Part shown: positions 35,148 to 43,157 of the stretch, one piece after another
Numbering within the stretch: the first letter of the stretch is position 1
How the letters are laid out: each line of letters begins with the position of its first letter
Origin: Bacilli bacterium
GTDB lineage: Bacteria > Bacillota > Bacilli > RF39 > UBA660
Assembly: GCA_017525855.1 (NCBI GenBank)
Contig: JAFXSE010000004.1
Span: forward strand, 1-64,000
Direction: 5' to 3'
Length of the DNA: 64,000 nt
Notes under the pieces: model-generated
Seen by the model: the letters and a program-made list of their open reading frames with translations, nothing else
What the model was told of the DNA's origin: nothing
Database searches by the model: none
Made by a program: the position numbers and the translations under genes

Positions 35148-37640
35148 ATGAGTATATTTACAAGATTATTCGATCATGAATATAAACAATTAAAAAAATT
35201 TCAAAAGCTTGCTGATGAAATAGAAGCTTTAGATGAAGAAACACAAAAATTAACTGATACTGAATTAAGAGCTAAAACAGAAGAGTTTAAAAAAAGACTT
35301 AGTGAGGGAGAAACTTTAGATGACATATTAGTAGAAGCATTTGCAGTAGCTAGAGAAGCTTGCTTTCGTGTCATTGGAGAAAAGCCTTTTTATGTACAGT
35401 TATTAGGGGCTTGTGCAATACATTTTGGTAATATTGCAGAGATGAAAACAGGTGAAGGTAAAACATTAACTGGAGTTTTACCAGCATATTTAAATGCCCT
35501 AACAGGTAATGGTGTGCATATTATTACCGTTAATGAGTACTTAGCGCAACGTGATACGGACTGGATGGGTGGAATTCATAGATTCTTAGGATTAACAGTA
35601 GGTGTTAACTTAAGAGATATGTCTCCTGCTGAGAAGAAAGAACAATATAACTGTGATATTATGTATTCTACCAATAGTGAATTAGGATTTGACTATTTGA
35701 GAGATAACATGGTAGTAAGAAAAGAAGATAGAGTTCAAAGACCATTAAACTTCGCTATTATTGATGAGGTCGATTCAGTACTTATAGATGAGGCACGTAC
35801 TCCACTTATTATTTCAGGCGGAAAAATGAGTAGCGCTAATCTATATATAGATGCAGATAGATTTGTAAAAAGCTTAAAACAAGAAGATGATTACATCTAT
35901 GATGAAAAAACAAAAAATGTTAGCCTAAGTGATAAAGGCTCAGAAAAAGCAGAAAAAGTTTTTCATGTTAAGAATCTTTATGATGTTGATAATGCAACTT
36001 TAGTTCATTATATTAATCAAGCATTAAGAGCTAATTATGCAATGAGCAAAGATGTAGATTATGTAGTTCAAGATGATGAAATAATTATTGTTGATCAATT
36101 TACAGGACGTTTGATGAAGGGAAGAGCTTATAGTGAAGGACTTCATCAAGCAATAGAGGCTAAAGAAAATGTAACAATTAATCAAGAAACAAAAACTTTA
36201 GCAACAATAACAATTCAAAATTATTTCAGAATGTATCAAAAACTTTCTGGTATGACAGGAACTGCCAAAACGGAAGAAGAAGAGTTTAGAGACATTTATA
36301 ACATGTACGTAATTACTATACCAACTAATAAGCAAGTTATACGTATTGATGCACCAGATTTAGTTTATGCTACAAAAGCAGCAAAATACAAAGCAATTGT
36401 TAAATTCGTAAAAGAAAGATATGATGCAGGACAACCAGTATTAATAGGTACAATTGCCATTGAAACAAGTGAATTAATAAGTGATTTATTAAAGAAAGCA
36501 CATGTACCACATGAAATATTAAACGCAAAGAATCATGCACGTGAAGCTGAAATAATTTCTAAAATAGGTCTCCATAAATCAGTAACAATTGCAACAAATA
36601 TGGCAGGACGTGGTACAGATATCAAATTATCTGATGAAATAAGAGCACTTGGAGGTCTATGCGTTGTAGGTACTGAAAGACATGAATCACGTCGTATTGA
36701 CAATCAGTTAAGAGGACGTTCTGGTCGTCAAGGAGATCCAGGATATACACAATTCTTTGTATCAATGGAAGATGATTTAATGATTCGCTTTGGATCTGAT
36801 AGAATCAAAAACATGATGCAATCTATGGGATTTGGTGATAATGCTATTCAAAGTAAAATTATTACTAGTTCATTAGGAACTGCTCAAGCACGTGTAGAAG
36901 GTAACAATTTTGATATCCGTAAAAATATCTTACAGTATGATGATGTAATGAATAGTCAAAGAGAGATAATATATGAAAAGAGAAATAAGATTTTAGATAG
37001 CGAATCTATTCATGAAGATATATTAAATGTTTTCCGCCATCATGTAGAGGATTTAATTAATTCTCATTTAGTAATAGATGGAGAAATAAATGAAGATGAT
37101 TTAGAAGAAATTGTTGAATTTGCCAATGAAAACTTACTAGTAAAAGATATTAAAAAATCATCTATAAAAAATTTATCAAGTGAAGAGATAATAGATAAAA
37201 TTTATAAACAATTGGAAACAGAGTATTCTGAAAAAATATCAATATTACCAGAAGAAATCACTAATGAATTTGAAAAAGCAATTACTCTTCAAGTAATAGA
37301 CAACTATTGGATGGAACATATTAATACAATGTCACATTTGAGAGAAGGGATTTATTTAAGAGGATATGCCCAAGAAGACCCGCTTCATGCATATACTATG
37401 GAAGGCTTTGATATGTTTGATAGAATGCTACAAAATATTGATAAAGACACTACAGTATTCTTACTTAAAGCAGAAATCAGACAAAATATAGAAAGAAAAG
37501 CTCAAACAAAAAAAATGAGTACAAATAAAGATGATTCAGAAGGAGCAAAAAGGAAACCTAAGAAATCCGAAAAAGTAGGAAGAAATGATCCATGCCCATG
37601 TGGTAGCGGGAAAAAATACAAACAATGTCATGGAAAGTAA
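35148..37640 (+). CDS. secA: Preprotein translocase ATPase SecA
   Basis: 830 aa motor of Sec secretion. Walker A EMKTGEGKTLTGVLPAY (about residues 98-114), DEVDSVLIDEARTPLI (Walker B, DEAD-like), TNMAGRGTDIKL and GRSGRQGDPG helicase motifs, long helical scaffold, then a basic linker and the SEC-C zinc motif (CPCGSGKKYKQCH) at the C-terminus, which contacts SecB/lipid/ribosome. The final codons after CCATGTGG (37596-37603) appear to be the attachment site for the cassette array downstream. Confidence 0.98.
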   Translation: MSIFTRLFDHEYKQLKKFQKLADEIEALDEETQKLTDTELRAKTEEFKKRLSEGETLDDILVEAFAVAREACFRVIGEKPFYVQLLGACAIHFGNIAEMKTGEGKTLTGVLPAYLNALTGNGVHIITVNEYLAQRDTDWMGGIHRFLGLTVGVNLRDMSPAEKKEQYNCDIMYSTNSELGFDYLRDNMVVRKEDRVQRPLNFAIIDEVDSVLIDEARTPLIISGGKMSSANLYIDADRFVKSLKQEDDYIYDEKTKNVSLSDKGSEKAEKVFHVKNLYDVDNATLVHYINQALRANYAMSKDVDYVVQDDEIIIVDQFTGRLMKGRAYSEGLHQAIEAKENVTINQETKTLATITIQNYFRMYQKLSGMTGTAKTEEEEFRDIYNMYVITIPTNKQVIRIDAPDLVYATKAAKYKAIVKFVKERYDAGQPVLIGTIAIETSELISDLLKKAHVPHEILNAKNHAREAEIISKIGLHKSVTIATNMAGRGTDIKLSDEIRALGGLCVVGTERHESRRIDNQLRGRSGRQGDPGYTQFFVSMEDDLMIRFGSDRIKNMMQSMGFGDNAIQSKIITSSLGTAQARVEGNNFDIRKNILQYDDVMNSQREIIYEKRNKILDSESIHEDILNVFRHHVEDLINSHLVIDGEINEDDLEEIVEFANENLLVKDIKKSSIKNLSSEEIIDKIYKQLETEYSEKISILPEEITNEFEKAITLQVIDNYWMEHINTMSHLREGIYLRGYAQEDPLHAYTMEGFDMFDRMLQNIDKDTTVFLLKAEIRQNIERKAQTKKMSTNKDDSEGAKRKPKKSEKVGRNDPCPCGSGKKYKQCHGK
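37596..37603 (+). other. Proposed attachment core in the secA SEC-C codons
   Basis: CCATGTGG is identical at 37596, 40047, 42186 and 43113 (and ACATGTGG at 44179). In the two relics with matched flanks, bases before it are cassette-type and nearly identical, and bases after it diverge. That fits the overlap of a site-specific recombinase. Confidence 0.55.
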
Positions 37641-37641
37641 T

Positions 37642-37668
37642 AAAAGCCCAGTAATTACGGGCTTTTTT
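37642..37668 (+). terminator. Terminator after secA
   Basis: AAAAGCCC (37642-37649), 9-base loop, GGGCTTTTTT (37659-37668). Confidence 0.9.
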
Positions 37669-37694
37669 CATGCTCCGAATACTTTGGAATATAC

Positions 37695-37749
37695 TTTAGA
37701 TACCTTTTTGGATACCTTCCGGTGAGTATCTAAAAGGTATCTAGATACC
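37695..37749. repeat. Cluster of GATACC repeats downstream of secA
   Basis: Direct TTTAGATACC and GGATACC, an inverted copy (GAGTATCTAAA), and the 14-bp palindrome GGTATCTAGATACC within 55 bases. Resembles recombinase arm-binding sites. The remaining bases to 37919 show only AT-rich DNA. Confidence 0.6.
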
Positions 37750-37919
37750 CTTTTAAATATTAAATTCGCAATTTTTTAGCAAGATTTTAAAATGCAATGT
37801 TTCCTTTATTTATAAGGGATTGTAAGCATTTTTGCTTTTATATAATATAAAATTGTGTCCATTGTCAAAGTGACATAGGGTATGTTTTTTTAATTATCTT
37901 ACAATTAATAGCATATCTA

Positions 37920-37958
37920 TTGACAATAACAAAAGAATATCATACAATGTTATTGTAT
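37920..37958 (+). promoter_or_regulatory. GntR-ABC operon promoter with an overlapping operator
   Basis: TTGACA (37920-37925), 17-base spacer, TACAAT (37943-37948). A perfect inverted repeat ATACAAT-GTT-ATTGTAT (37942-37958) covers the -10 element, a likely site for autorepression by the adjacent GntR/YtrA protein. Confidence 0.7.
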
Positions 37959-37986
37959 TAATCAAGTGATACAGTGAGGTGAAAAC

Positions 37987-38346
37987 ATGGAATTTACTTT
38001 TGATAACAATATTCCAATATATATTCAACTTTTAGAATATATGAAAATATATCTTATTTCAGGAGTTTTTAAATGTGGTGAAAAACTACCATCAGTAAGA
38101 GAGTTTGCAAGTACATTTAAGGTTAATCCCAATACAATGCAAAAGGCATTAGCAGAACTTGAAAGTATGAATCTCATATACACTGAAAGAACTAATGGTA
38201 AATATGTTACAAAAGACGAAAAGTTAATAGAAAAATTAAAAGATGAATATGCTATTACTCTTGCAAAAAGTTATTTTCAGGGTATGAAAAGAATTGGCTT
38301 GGGCAAAGCAGATTCTATAAAATATTTAGAAAGGATAGATGAGTAA
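37987..38346 (+). CDS. GntR-family regulator, YtrA subfamily
   Basis: 119 aa. Winged helix-turn-helix of GntR type (NIPIYIQLLEYMKIYLISG, KLPSVREFASTFKVNPNTMQKALAELE), followed by only a short helical tail, which is the YtrA form that controls neighbouring ABC exporters. Overlaps or abuts the ATPase gene, and an operator-like palindrome lies on its promoter. Cargo of cassette 1. Confidence 0.9.
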   Translation: MEFTFDNNIPIYIQLLEYMKIYLISGVFKCGEKLPSVREFASTFKVNPNTMQKALAELESMNLIYTERTNGKYVTKDEKLIEKLKDEYAITLAKSYFQGMKRIGLGKADSIKYLERIDE

Positions 38347-38347
38347 T

Positions 38348-39043
38348 ATGAAGTTATTAGAGATTAAATGCTTAAATAAATCTTTTAACACAAAAGAAAT
38401 ATTAAAAGATGTTAATTTAAGTATTTCTAGTGGAAAGATAGTAGGATTATTAGGAAAGAATGGTGCAGGAAAAACTACATTAATAAAACTTATAAATGAT
38501 TTACTAACACCTACGAGTGGAGAAATATTAATTAAGGGCAAAAAGATAGGTGTTGAAACAAAAAAAGTGATATCTTATTTACCCGAAAGAACATATTTAA
38601 ATAAGCAAATGAAAGTGTCTGAGGTAATTGAATATTTTAAAGATTTTTATAAAGATTTTGATGCTGAAAAGGCCAAGAAGTTATTAAAAGATTTAGATTT
38701 AGATATTGAAGAACATCTCTCTAAAATGAGTAAAGGTATGCAAGAAAAAGTACAGTTAGTACTTGTTATGTCAAGAAAGGCTGACCTATATATTTTAGAT
38801 GAACCGTTGGGTGGAGTTGATCCGGCAACAAGAGATTATATATTAGATACGATATTATCTAATTTTAATGAAAATGCTAGTGTGATTATTTCAACACATT
38901 TAATATCTGATATAGAAAGAATTTTAGATGAAGTAATATTTATTGATAAAGGGAAAATTATATTGCAAAGTGATGCGGATAAACTTAGGAATAAAGAAAA
39001 AGCATCAATTGATGAAATCTTTAGGAGGATGTTTAAATGTTAA
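38348..39043 (+). CDS. ABC transporter ATP-binding protein
   Basis: About 231 aa. Walker A LLGKNGAGKTTLIKL, Q-loop region SYLPERTYL, an altered ABC signature MSKGMQEKVQL (LSGGQ is usual), Walker B DLYILDEPLGGVDP and H-loop IISTHLI. This resembles the YtrB/EcsA-like exporters paired with YtrA regulators. An in-frame ATG at 38339 also exists, but it leaves only three bases after AAGGA. Overlaps the permease gene by seven bases. Confidence 0.9.
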   Translation: MKLLEIKCLNKSFNTKEILKDVNLSISSGKIVGLLGKNGAGKTTLIKLINDLLTPTSGEILIKGKKIGVETKKVISYLPERTYLNKQMKVSEVIEYFKDFYKDFDAEKAKKLLKDLDLDIEEHLSKMSKGMQEKVQLVLVMSRKADLYILDEPLGGVDPATRDYILDTILSNFNENASVIISTHLISDIERILDEVIFIDKGKIILQSDADKLRNKEKASIDEIFRRMFKC

Positions 39044-39831
39044 ATAAATTATTAAAATATGATTTAAAATATATGATTAAGAATATGGCAATATTTTATA
39101 TACTATCTATATTCTTTGCTATAACAACTAGAATATTATTTAATATGGAACAGTCAGTAATCATAAATATAATTGGACAAATAAGTGTTGGATGTATGTT
39201 TGCAATGATAATAAATACTTTAATAAATACTATAATGAGAAGTTGGGTTAGATTTAGAGATTCATTATATAAAGATGAATCATATCTAACACATACATTA
39301 CCTGTTACTAAAAATGATTTATATAATTCAAAGTTTATACAAACATTAATATTTTTCTTTATAAGTTTTATAGTTATTTTAATAAGTTTATTTATCGCAT
39401 ACTATTCAAAAGAAAATTGGTTAGCGATAACTAATTATGTAAAAACTATTACGACTGGCTTAAATATGAGTACTTCATTCTTTATTACAATGGCTATTAT
39501 AATTATTTTTTTAGAAGTATTTAATGCTATTCAATGTGGTTTTCTTGGAATAATTTTAGGCAACAAGATGAATAATGGGAAAATAGGGTATTCAGTACTA
39601 TTTGGATTTATTACTTATTTGGTAGCTCAAAGTTTAATATTAGGCTTAGTATTTGTATATGGATTATTTGATTCTTCTATCATGGAATTATTTAAAACAG
39701 CAACAATTAATATTGATGTAGAAGCATTTAAGGTTTTGGCAATATTATCGTCTTTATTATATATAATGATTATATTTATTATGAGTATATTATGTAAAAA
39801 AGAATTAAATAAAGGAGTTAATGTTGAATAA
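39037..39831 (+). CDS. ABC-2-type permease
   Basis: 264 aa with six membrane helices and no ATP-binding motif. Forms the membrane half of the exporter encoded by the preceding gene. The SWVRFRDSLYKDESYLTHTLPV block between the second and third helices is typical of permeases in YtrA-regulated operons of Firmicutes. Substrate unknown; relatives respond to cell-wall antibiotics, which is family knowledge and not proof here. Confidence 0.8.
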   Translation: MLNKLLKYDLKYMIKNMAIFYILSIFFAITTRILFNMEQSVIINIIGQISVGCMFAMIINTLINTIMRSWVRFRDSLYKDESYLTHTLPVTKNDLYNSKFIQTLIFFFISFIVILISLFIAYYSKENWLAITNYVKTITTGLNMSTSFFITMAIIIIFLEVFNAIQCGFLGIILGNKMNNGKIGYSVLFGFITYLVAQSLILGLVFVYGLFDSSIMELFKTATINIDVEAFKVLAILSSLLYIMIIFIMSILCKKELNKGVNVE

Positions 39832-40037
39832 AAGGCATAGAAATCTTTCGATATTATGTTATAAATTATAAGAAAATAGAGCTTGCTAAAAAATTGTGAA
39901 AAAGCGTCAAAAAAGTATTTTAGATACCTTTTTAGATACTCTGAGAGTAAATTCTCGGGTGCTGTCGGAAGCTACCAAGTGCATTCAATAGCCGAAAAGA
40001 GCCACAAAATGCTCCCAAAAGCTGCCAAAAACCCCAA

Positions 40038-40091
40038 TACAAAAAGCCATGTGGAAGTGGACGCAAGTATAAAGTTTGTTGCGGTAAATAA
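40038..40091 (+). pseudogene. Displaced secA 3' end, relic 1
   Basis: In-frame codons read KKPCGSGRKYKVCCGK-stop from about 40041 to 40091: a complete SEC-C motif with no gene body in front. Arg, Val and Cys differ from SecA here, as in other species' SEC-C tails. Confidence 0.7.
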
Positions 40092-40098
40092 TGCTAAA

Positions 40099-40133
40099 AA
40101 CCCTTGTAAAATAAGGCTTTACGAGGGTTTTTA
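40099..40133 (+). terminator. Terminator behind relic 1
   Basis: AACCCTTGTAAA (40099-40110) pairs with TTTACGAGGGTT (40118-40129), one mismatch, then T-run. The loop contains ATAAGG, shared with relics 3 and 4 (GATAAAATAAGG). Confidence 0.75.
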
Positions 40134-40239
40134 TAATTCAACATTTTGAGTAATTTTTATCAAAAAAAGGCGTTTAGATACGTTTTAGATACGTTTTTTT
40201 GTAAATTCGAAACTTATTTAATCGCAATATAGTAATATT
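40125..40239 (+). repeat. Cassette left-end repeat, copy 1
   Basis: 115 bases matching 42264-42378 with a single difference. Contains TTTAGATACG twice (40173-40182, 40184-40193) about 125-145 bases after the core. Confidence 0.9.
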
Positions 40240-40296
40240 CTGAGCAAAATAATTTTTAAAATTTATGGTATAATGAATATAATAGAGGTGTAAAAC

Positions 40297-41385
40297 ATGA
40301 ATAAAAAACTAAAATTATTTCTTAAAATTTTATTGGGAATTATTATTGTTTTATTATTATCTATTATTGTTATATTTGTAGTTCATAAAATAAAAAGTAA
40401 TAATGAGTATAATGAATTAAAAGATTTAGGATATATTAATAAATATTCAGCAGGAGATTATGATTTAAATATTTATAGAATTGGTAATAAAAATAGTAAA
40501 CATAAATTAATTGGTATTTCTGGATTAGGTGTTCATAATTATAGTATTGAAATGACTTTTGTAAATGAACAATTAAAAGATGATTATGAAATAATTTATA
40601 TTGATAGAGCTGGTTATGGATATAGTGATGATACTTCTAAAACACAAACAGTAGAACAAATAGTGTCTGATTATAGAACTGCTCTTAAAAGTGTTGGAAT
40701 AGAAGGACCATATATTCTTATGCCACATTCAATTGGTGGAGTGTATGCAACATATTGGGAAAGTACATATCCTGATGAAATAGAAGGAGTTATATTTATA
40801 GATGGGACTCCACTTGGAATGAATATTTATGAGAACGAAGATTATAGTGTAAGTTTTTCTGATTATTTTGATGTGTTATTATGTAAATTAGGAATGCAAA
40901 GATTTAGTATTCGTGATGTTAGTGATTCTCTTCCTAGTGAGTATACTAAAGAACAACAAAAACTAACTGATTATTTAAATATAAAATCAAGTATGAATAA
41001 AGCTCCACTTTCTGAAATAAAAGAAAAGAACAATAATGTTAATAAAGCTTATCAAAGTATTAAGAGTAATGATATACAAAAAATATATATCGAGTCATCG
41101 CGTGGTGCTAGAACTATTGAAGAAGTAAAAGAAGATTTAAAATGGGTAAAGAAAAGAAAGCAAGAATTAGGATTAAAAACAATTACAACTATGCCATCAG
41201 ATGATAAGATAACACAATTGATAGAACAAAATATAGAAATTGAGAAAAAACAAATTATTCCTTATATTGATTTATTAGGTAACACTGAAATTAAATTATT
41301 ATCAGGAGATCATTATATTTTTGAACAAAAGCCTGATGAATTAACAAGAATAATAAAAGAATATATTAATGATTTAGATAAATAG
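40297..41385 (+). CDS. Membrane-anchored alpha/beta-hydrolase
   Basis: 362 aa. N-terminal membrane helix (residues 5-29), then an alpha/beta-hydrolase fold: oxyanion-type GISGLGVHNYS, DRAGYGYSD, and the nucleophile elbow MPHSIGGVYA, where Pro stands before His-Ser instead of the usual Gly. FIDGTPLG follows, and a late His lies in GDHYIFEQKP. Looks catalytically complete, with the triad Asp not certain. Substrate unknown; orientation suggests an extracytoplasmic domain. Own extended -10 promoter (TGGTATAAT) at the cassette left end. Confidence 0.8.
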   Translation: MNKKLKLFLKILLGIIIVLLLSIIVIFVVHKIKSNNEYNELKDLGYINKYSAGDYDLNIYRIGNKNSKHKLIGISGLGVHNYSIEMTFVNEQLKDDYEIIYIDRAGYGYSDDTSKTQTVEQIVSDYRTALKSVGIEGPYILMPHSIGGVYATYWESTYPDEIEGVIFIDGTPLGMNIYENEDYSVSFSDYFDVLLCKLGMQRFSIRDVSDSLPSEYTKEQQKLTDYLNIKSSMNKAPLSEIKEKNNNVNKAYQSIKSNDIQKIYIESSRGARTIEEVKEDLKWVKKRKQELGLKTITTMPSDDKITQLIEQNIEIEKKQIIPYIDLLGNTEIKLLSGDHYIFEQKPDELTRIIKEYINDLDK

Positions 41386-41407
41386 CTCGGAAGATTAAGA
41401 TTTATCG

Positions 41408-41432
41408 AACGGATGAGAATCCGTTTTTTTAT
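41408..41432 (+). terminator. Terminator after the alpha/beta-hydrolase gene
   Basis: AACGGAT (41408-41414) pairs with ATCCGTT (41419-41425), then T-run. Confidence 0.85.
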
Positions 41433-41524
41433 GGTAAAATAGTTATGTAGTAATTAACTCTCAGGTTCTGTCCTGTTATATAATTAATAATAATCATATA
41501 ATTATTTGTGAAAGGAAGGATAAT

Positions 41525-41995
41525 ATGGATCAAATTAAAATAGGAAAATTTATTTTAAATTGTAGAAAAGAAAAAGGTTTAACTCAAGAAAAATTAGCAG
41601 AAAAATTAGGTGTTACAAGTAAATCGATTAGTAGATGGGAAAATGGAAATACTATGCCAGATTATTCTTTACTAAAAGATCTATGTAATGAGTTAGATAT
41701 TAATGTTAATGAGTTATTATCCGGTGAAAAAATTAAGGGGAATGATTATATGAATAAATCAGAAGAAAATTTAATTAAATTAAGAAAACAAATTGATAAA
41801 AGAAAAAAGGTATTAACGATTATTTCTTATGCGTTTATGGGAATCATTATTGTTGCGTTTATTTTGAACATGGTACTAAATCGTATATTTCCTGATGATA
41901 GACATTGGAATATTATTAGATATACATTTTTATATAGTGGTATTGCTCTATTTATAGTTTCAATTGTTCTTGAATTATTTAAATTTGATAAATAA
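41525..41995 (+). CDS. XRE-family regulator with C-terminal membrane helices
   Basis: 156 aa. Helix-turn-helix at residues 1-65 (IGKFILNCRKEKGLTQEKLAEKL, SKSISRWENGNTMPD, DINVNELLSGE), then two hydrophobic helices (about 97-118 and 133-150). One of four similar proteins in this window. A promoter -10 TATAAT (41479-41484) and AAAGGAAGG precede it. Function likely local transcription control sensed at the membrane; inference. Confidence 0.85.
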   Translation: MDQIKIGKFILNCRKEKGLTQEKLAEKLGVTSKSISRWENGNTMPDYSLLKDLCNELDINVNELLSGEKIKGNDYMNKSEENLIKLRKQIDKRKKVLTIISYAFMGIIIVAFILNMVLNRIFPDDRHWNIIRYTFLYSGIALFIVSIVLELFKFDK

Positions 41996-42000
41996 AAGGC

Positions 42001-42230
42001 TCGGAAGATTAAGATATTACGATACATTAAATTAATAAGTTTAGATACGTTTTTAGATACGCTTAAACTGCAATGTTAGAAAAATAGACATAACTTTATT
42101 ACAATTTATGAGTAAACTATTAAACTTTTTGAGTAAGAAAGCCAACTTTAAAAGGAAAAAATTACACGGTAGGTTTAAATGGTCGCCATGTGGCAGTGGT
42201 AAAAAATATAAACAATGTCATGGTAAATAA
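42001..42230 (+). repeat. Cassette right end plus SEC-C tail, copy 1
   Basis: 230 bases aligned without gaps to 42928-43157. Eight differences in the first 185 bases, none in the CCATGTGG core, then 11 differences in the last 37, all synonymous. TTTAGATACG repeats at 42040-42049 and 42052-42061. Confidence 0.9.
42186..42230 (+). pseudogene. Displaced secA 3' end, relic 2
   Basis: Codons read PCGSGKKYKQCHGK-stop, identical in protein to the SecA terminus but with different codons. Upstream in-frame residues (FKWS) are not SecA-like, so no gene body is attached. Confidence 0.75.
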
Positions 42231-42236
42231 TGACTT

Positions 42237-42274
42237 AAACCCTTGTAGAATACGGTTTTACAAGGGTTTTTATA
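42237..42274 (+). terminator. Terminator behind relic 2
   Basis: AAACCCTTGTA (42237-42247) pairs with TACAAGGGTTT (42258-42268), then T-run. Confidence 0.8.
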
Positions 42275-42378
42275 ATTCAACATTTTGAGTAATTTTTATC
42301 AAAAAAAGGCGTTTAGATACGTTTTAGATACGTTTTTTTGTAAATTTGAAACTTATTTAATCGCAATATAGTAATATT
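42264..42378 (+). repeat. Cassette left-end repeat, copy 2
   Basis: 115 bases matching 40125-40239 with one difference, including both TTTAGATACG copies. Confidence 0.9.
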
Positions 42379-42436
42379 GTGATGTAATTAAATAACAAAA
42401 ATATATGGTATAATTGTTATTAGAGGAGTTGATAGT

Positions 42437-42925
42437 ATGGCAAAATGGATAAAAATTTTTAGTAATCAATATTTAGGTTTTTGGTTATTAGGGTTAGTTT
42501 TATTTGCAATTCAGGAAATACCGTATATGGTAATGCCGTTATTTAAATTAAAAACTAATCCTATTATGAATATGACTGAGACATCTCCATGTTTAGATAT
42601 TTTAGAAAAATTATTAGGATCCTTATGTATAGCATTAATGGTATTAATTGTAAATAAAGATCCATCGTTTTTTGAAATAGGAACTGGAATTCAAAAAATA
42701 GCATTTATTTCTATGATAATGGTTTTATTACTAAACTTTATTGGTTGGGGATTATATTTTAAAGGATATCAATCAATTGGTATTATGATGTTCTTTATAG
42801 TTTTCTTACCACCACTATATTACATATTGATAGGAGTTTGGAGACAAAATTGGATATTAGTATATACTGGAATAGCATTTTTATTTGTCCATACCATTCA
42901 TGTATATAAAAATCTTACATTATAA
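42437..42925 (+). CDS. Small polytopic membrane protein of unknown function
   Basis: 162 aa with about five membrane helices and short loops; the first loop carries FKLKTNPIMNMTETSPCLDILEK. I recognise no family. Promoter TGGTATAAT about 25 bases upstream and AGAGGAG ribosome site. Sole cargo of cassette 3, so whatever benefit that unit carries rests on this protein. Confidence 0.75.
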   Translation: MAKWIKIFSNQYLGFWLLGLVLFAIQEIPYMVMPLFKLKTNPIMNMTETSPCLDILEKLLGSLCIALMVLIVNKDPSFFEIGTGIQKIAFISMIMVLLLNFIGWGLYFKGYQSIGIMMFFIVFLPPLYYILIGVWRQNWILVYTGIAFLFVHTIHVYKNLTL

Positions 42926-42927
42926 GT

Positions 42928-43157
42928 TCGGAAGATTAAGATACTACGATACATTAAATTAATAAGTTTAGATACGTTTTTAGATACGCTTAAACTGCAA
43001 TGTTAGAAAAATGGACATAGCTTTATTACAATTTATGAGTAAACTATTCAACTTTTTGAGTAATAAAGCCCACTTTAAAAGGAAAAAATTACACGGTAGT
43101 TTTAAATGGGCGCCATGTGGCTCAGGAAAGAAATATAAGCAGTGCCACGGAAAGTAA
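42928..43157 (+). repeat. Cassette right end plus SEC-C tail, copy 2
   Basis: Second copy of the 230-base unit at 42001-42230. TTTAGATACG repeats at 42967-42976 and 42979-42988. Confidence 0.9.
43113..43157 (+). pseudogene. Displaced secA 3' end, relic 3
   Basis: PCGSGKKYKQCHGK-stop, the same protein as relic 2 but with TCA for AGT serine and G/C-ending codons (AAG, CAG, TGC, CAC), as if drawn from a different secA. Confidence 0.75.

Larger units (their letters stand above)
37604..40054 (+). mobile_element. secA-tail cassette 1 (GntR-ABC-permease cargo)
   Basis: Runs from the secA core to the first displaced SEC-C relic, about 2.45 kb. Left end: secA tail codons, terminator, then TTTAGATACC (37695-37704) and TGGATACC (37709-37716) plus a palindrome GGTATCTAGATACC (37736-37749). 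Right end: TTTAGATACC (39919-39928) and TTTAGATACT (39931-39940), about 110 bases before the next core. No integrase. Layout matches cassettes 2 and 3, but the ends differ in sequence. Confidence 0.5.
39832..40296 (+). other. Cassette 1/cassette 2 junction without a convincing gene
   Basis: 465 bases holding the right end of cassette 1, SEC-C relic 1, a terminator, the left end of cassette 2 and a promoter (TATAAT near 40269). An 88-codon frame (39883-40149) crosses the relic in a different frame and spans the terminator, so I do not accept it as a gene. Confidence 0.7.
40055..42193 (+). mobile_element. secA-tail cassette 2 (alpha/beta hydrolase and XRE cargo)
   Basis: About 2.1 kb between relic cores 1 and 2. 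Left end shares 115 bases (40125-40239) with cassette 3 with one mismatch. Right end (42001-42185) shares 185 bases with cassette 3 with eight mismatches. A 15-base copy of the right-end start (TCGGAAGATTAAGAT) also follows the hydrolase gene at 41387, so the XRE gene may have joined later. Confidence 0.6.
42194..43120 (+). mobile_element. secA-tail cassette 3 (single membrane-protein gene)
   Basis: A 927-base unit between relic cores 2 and 3 with both ends nearly identical to cassette 2 and only one gene inside. It defines the minimal unit: tail codons, terminator, paired repeats, promoter, gene, right end with paired repeats, core. Confidence 0.6.

Noticed and set aside
39883..40149. 88-codon plus-strand frame across the first secA relic
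   Set aside because: It reads through the SEC-C copy in the wrong frame, covers a terminator stem and the cassette end, and has no ribosome site or protein family character.
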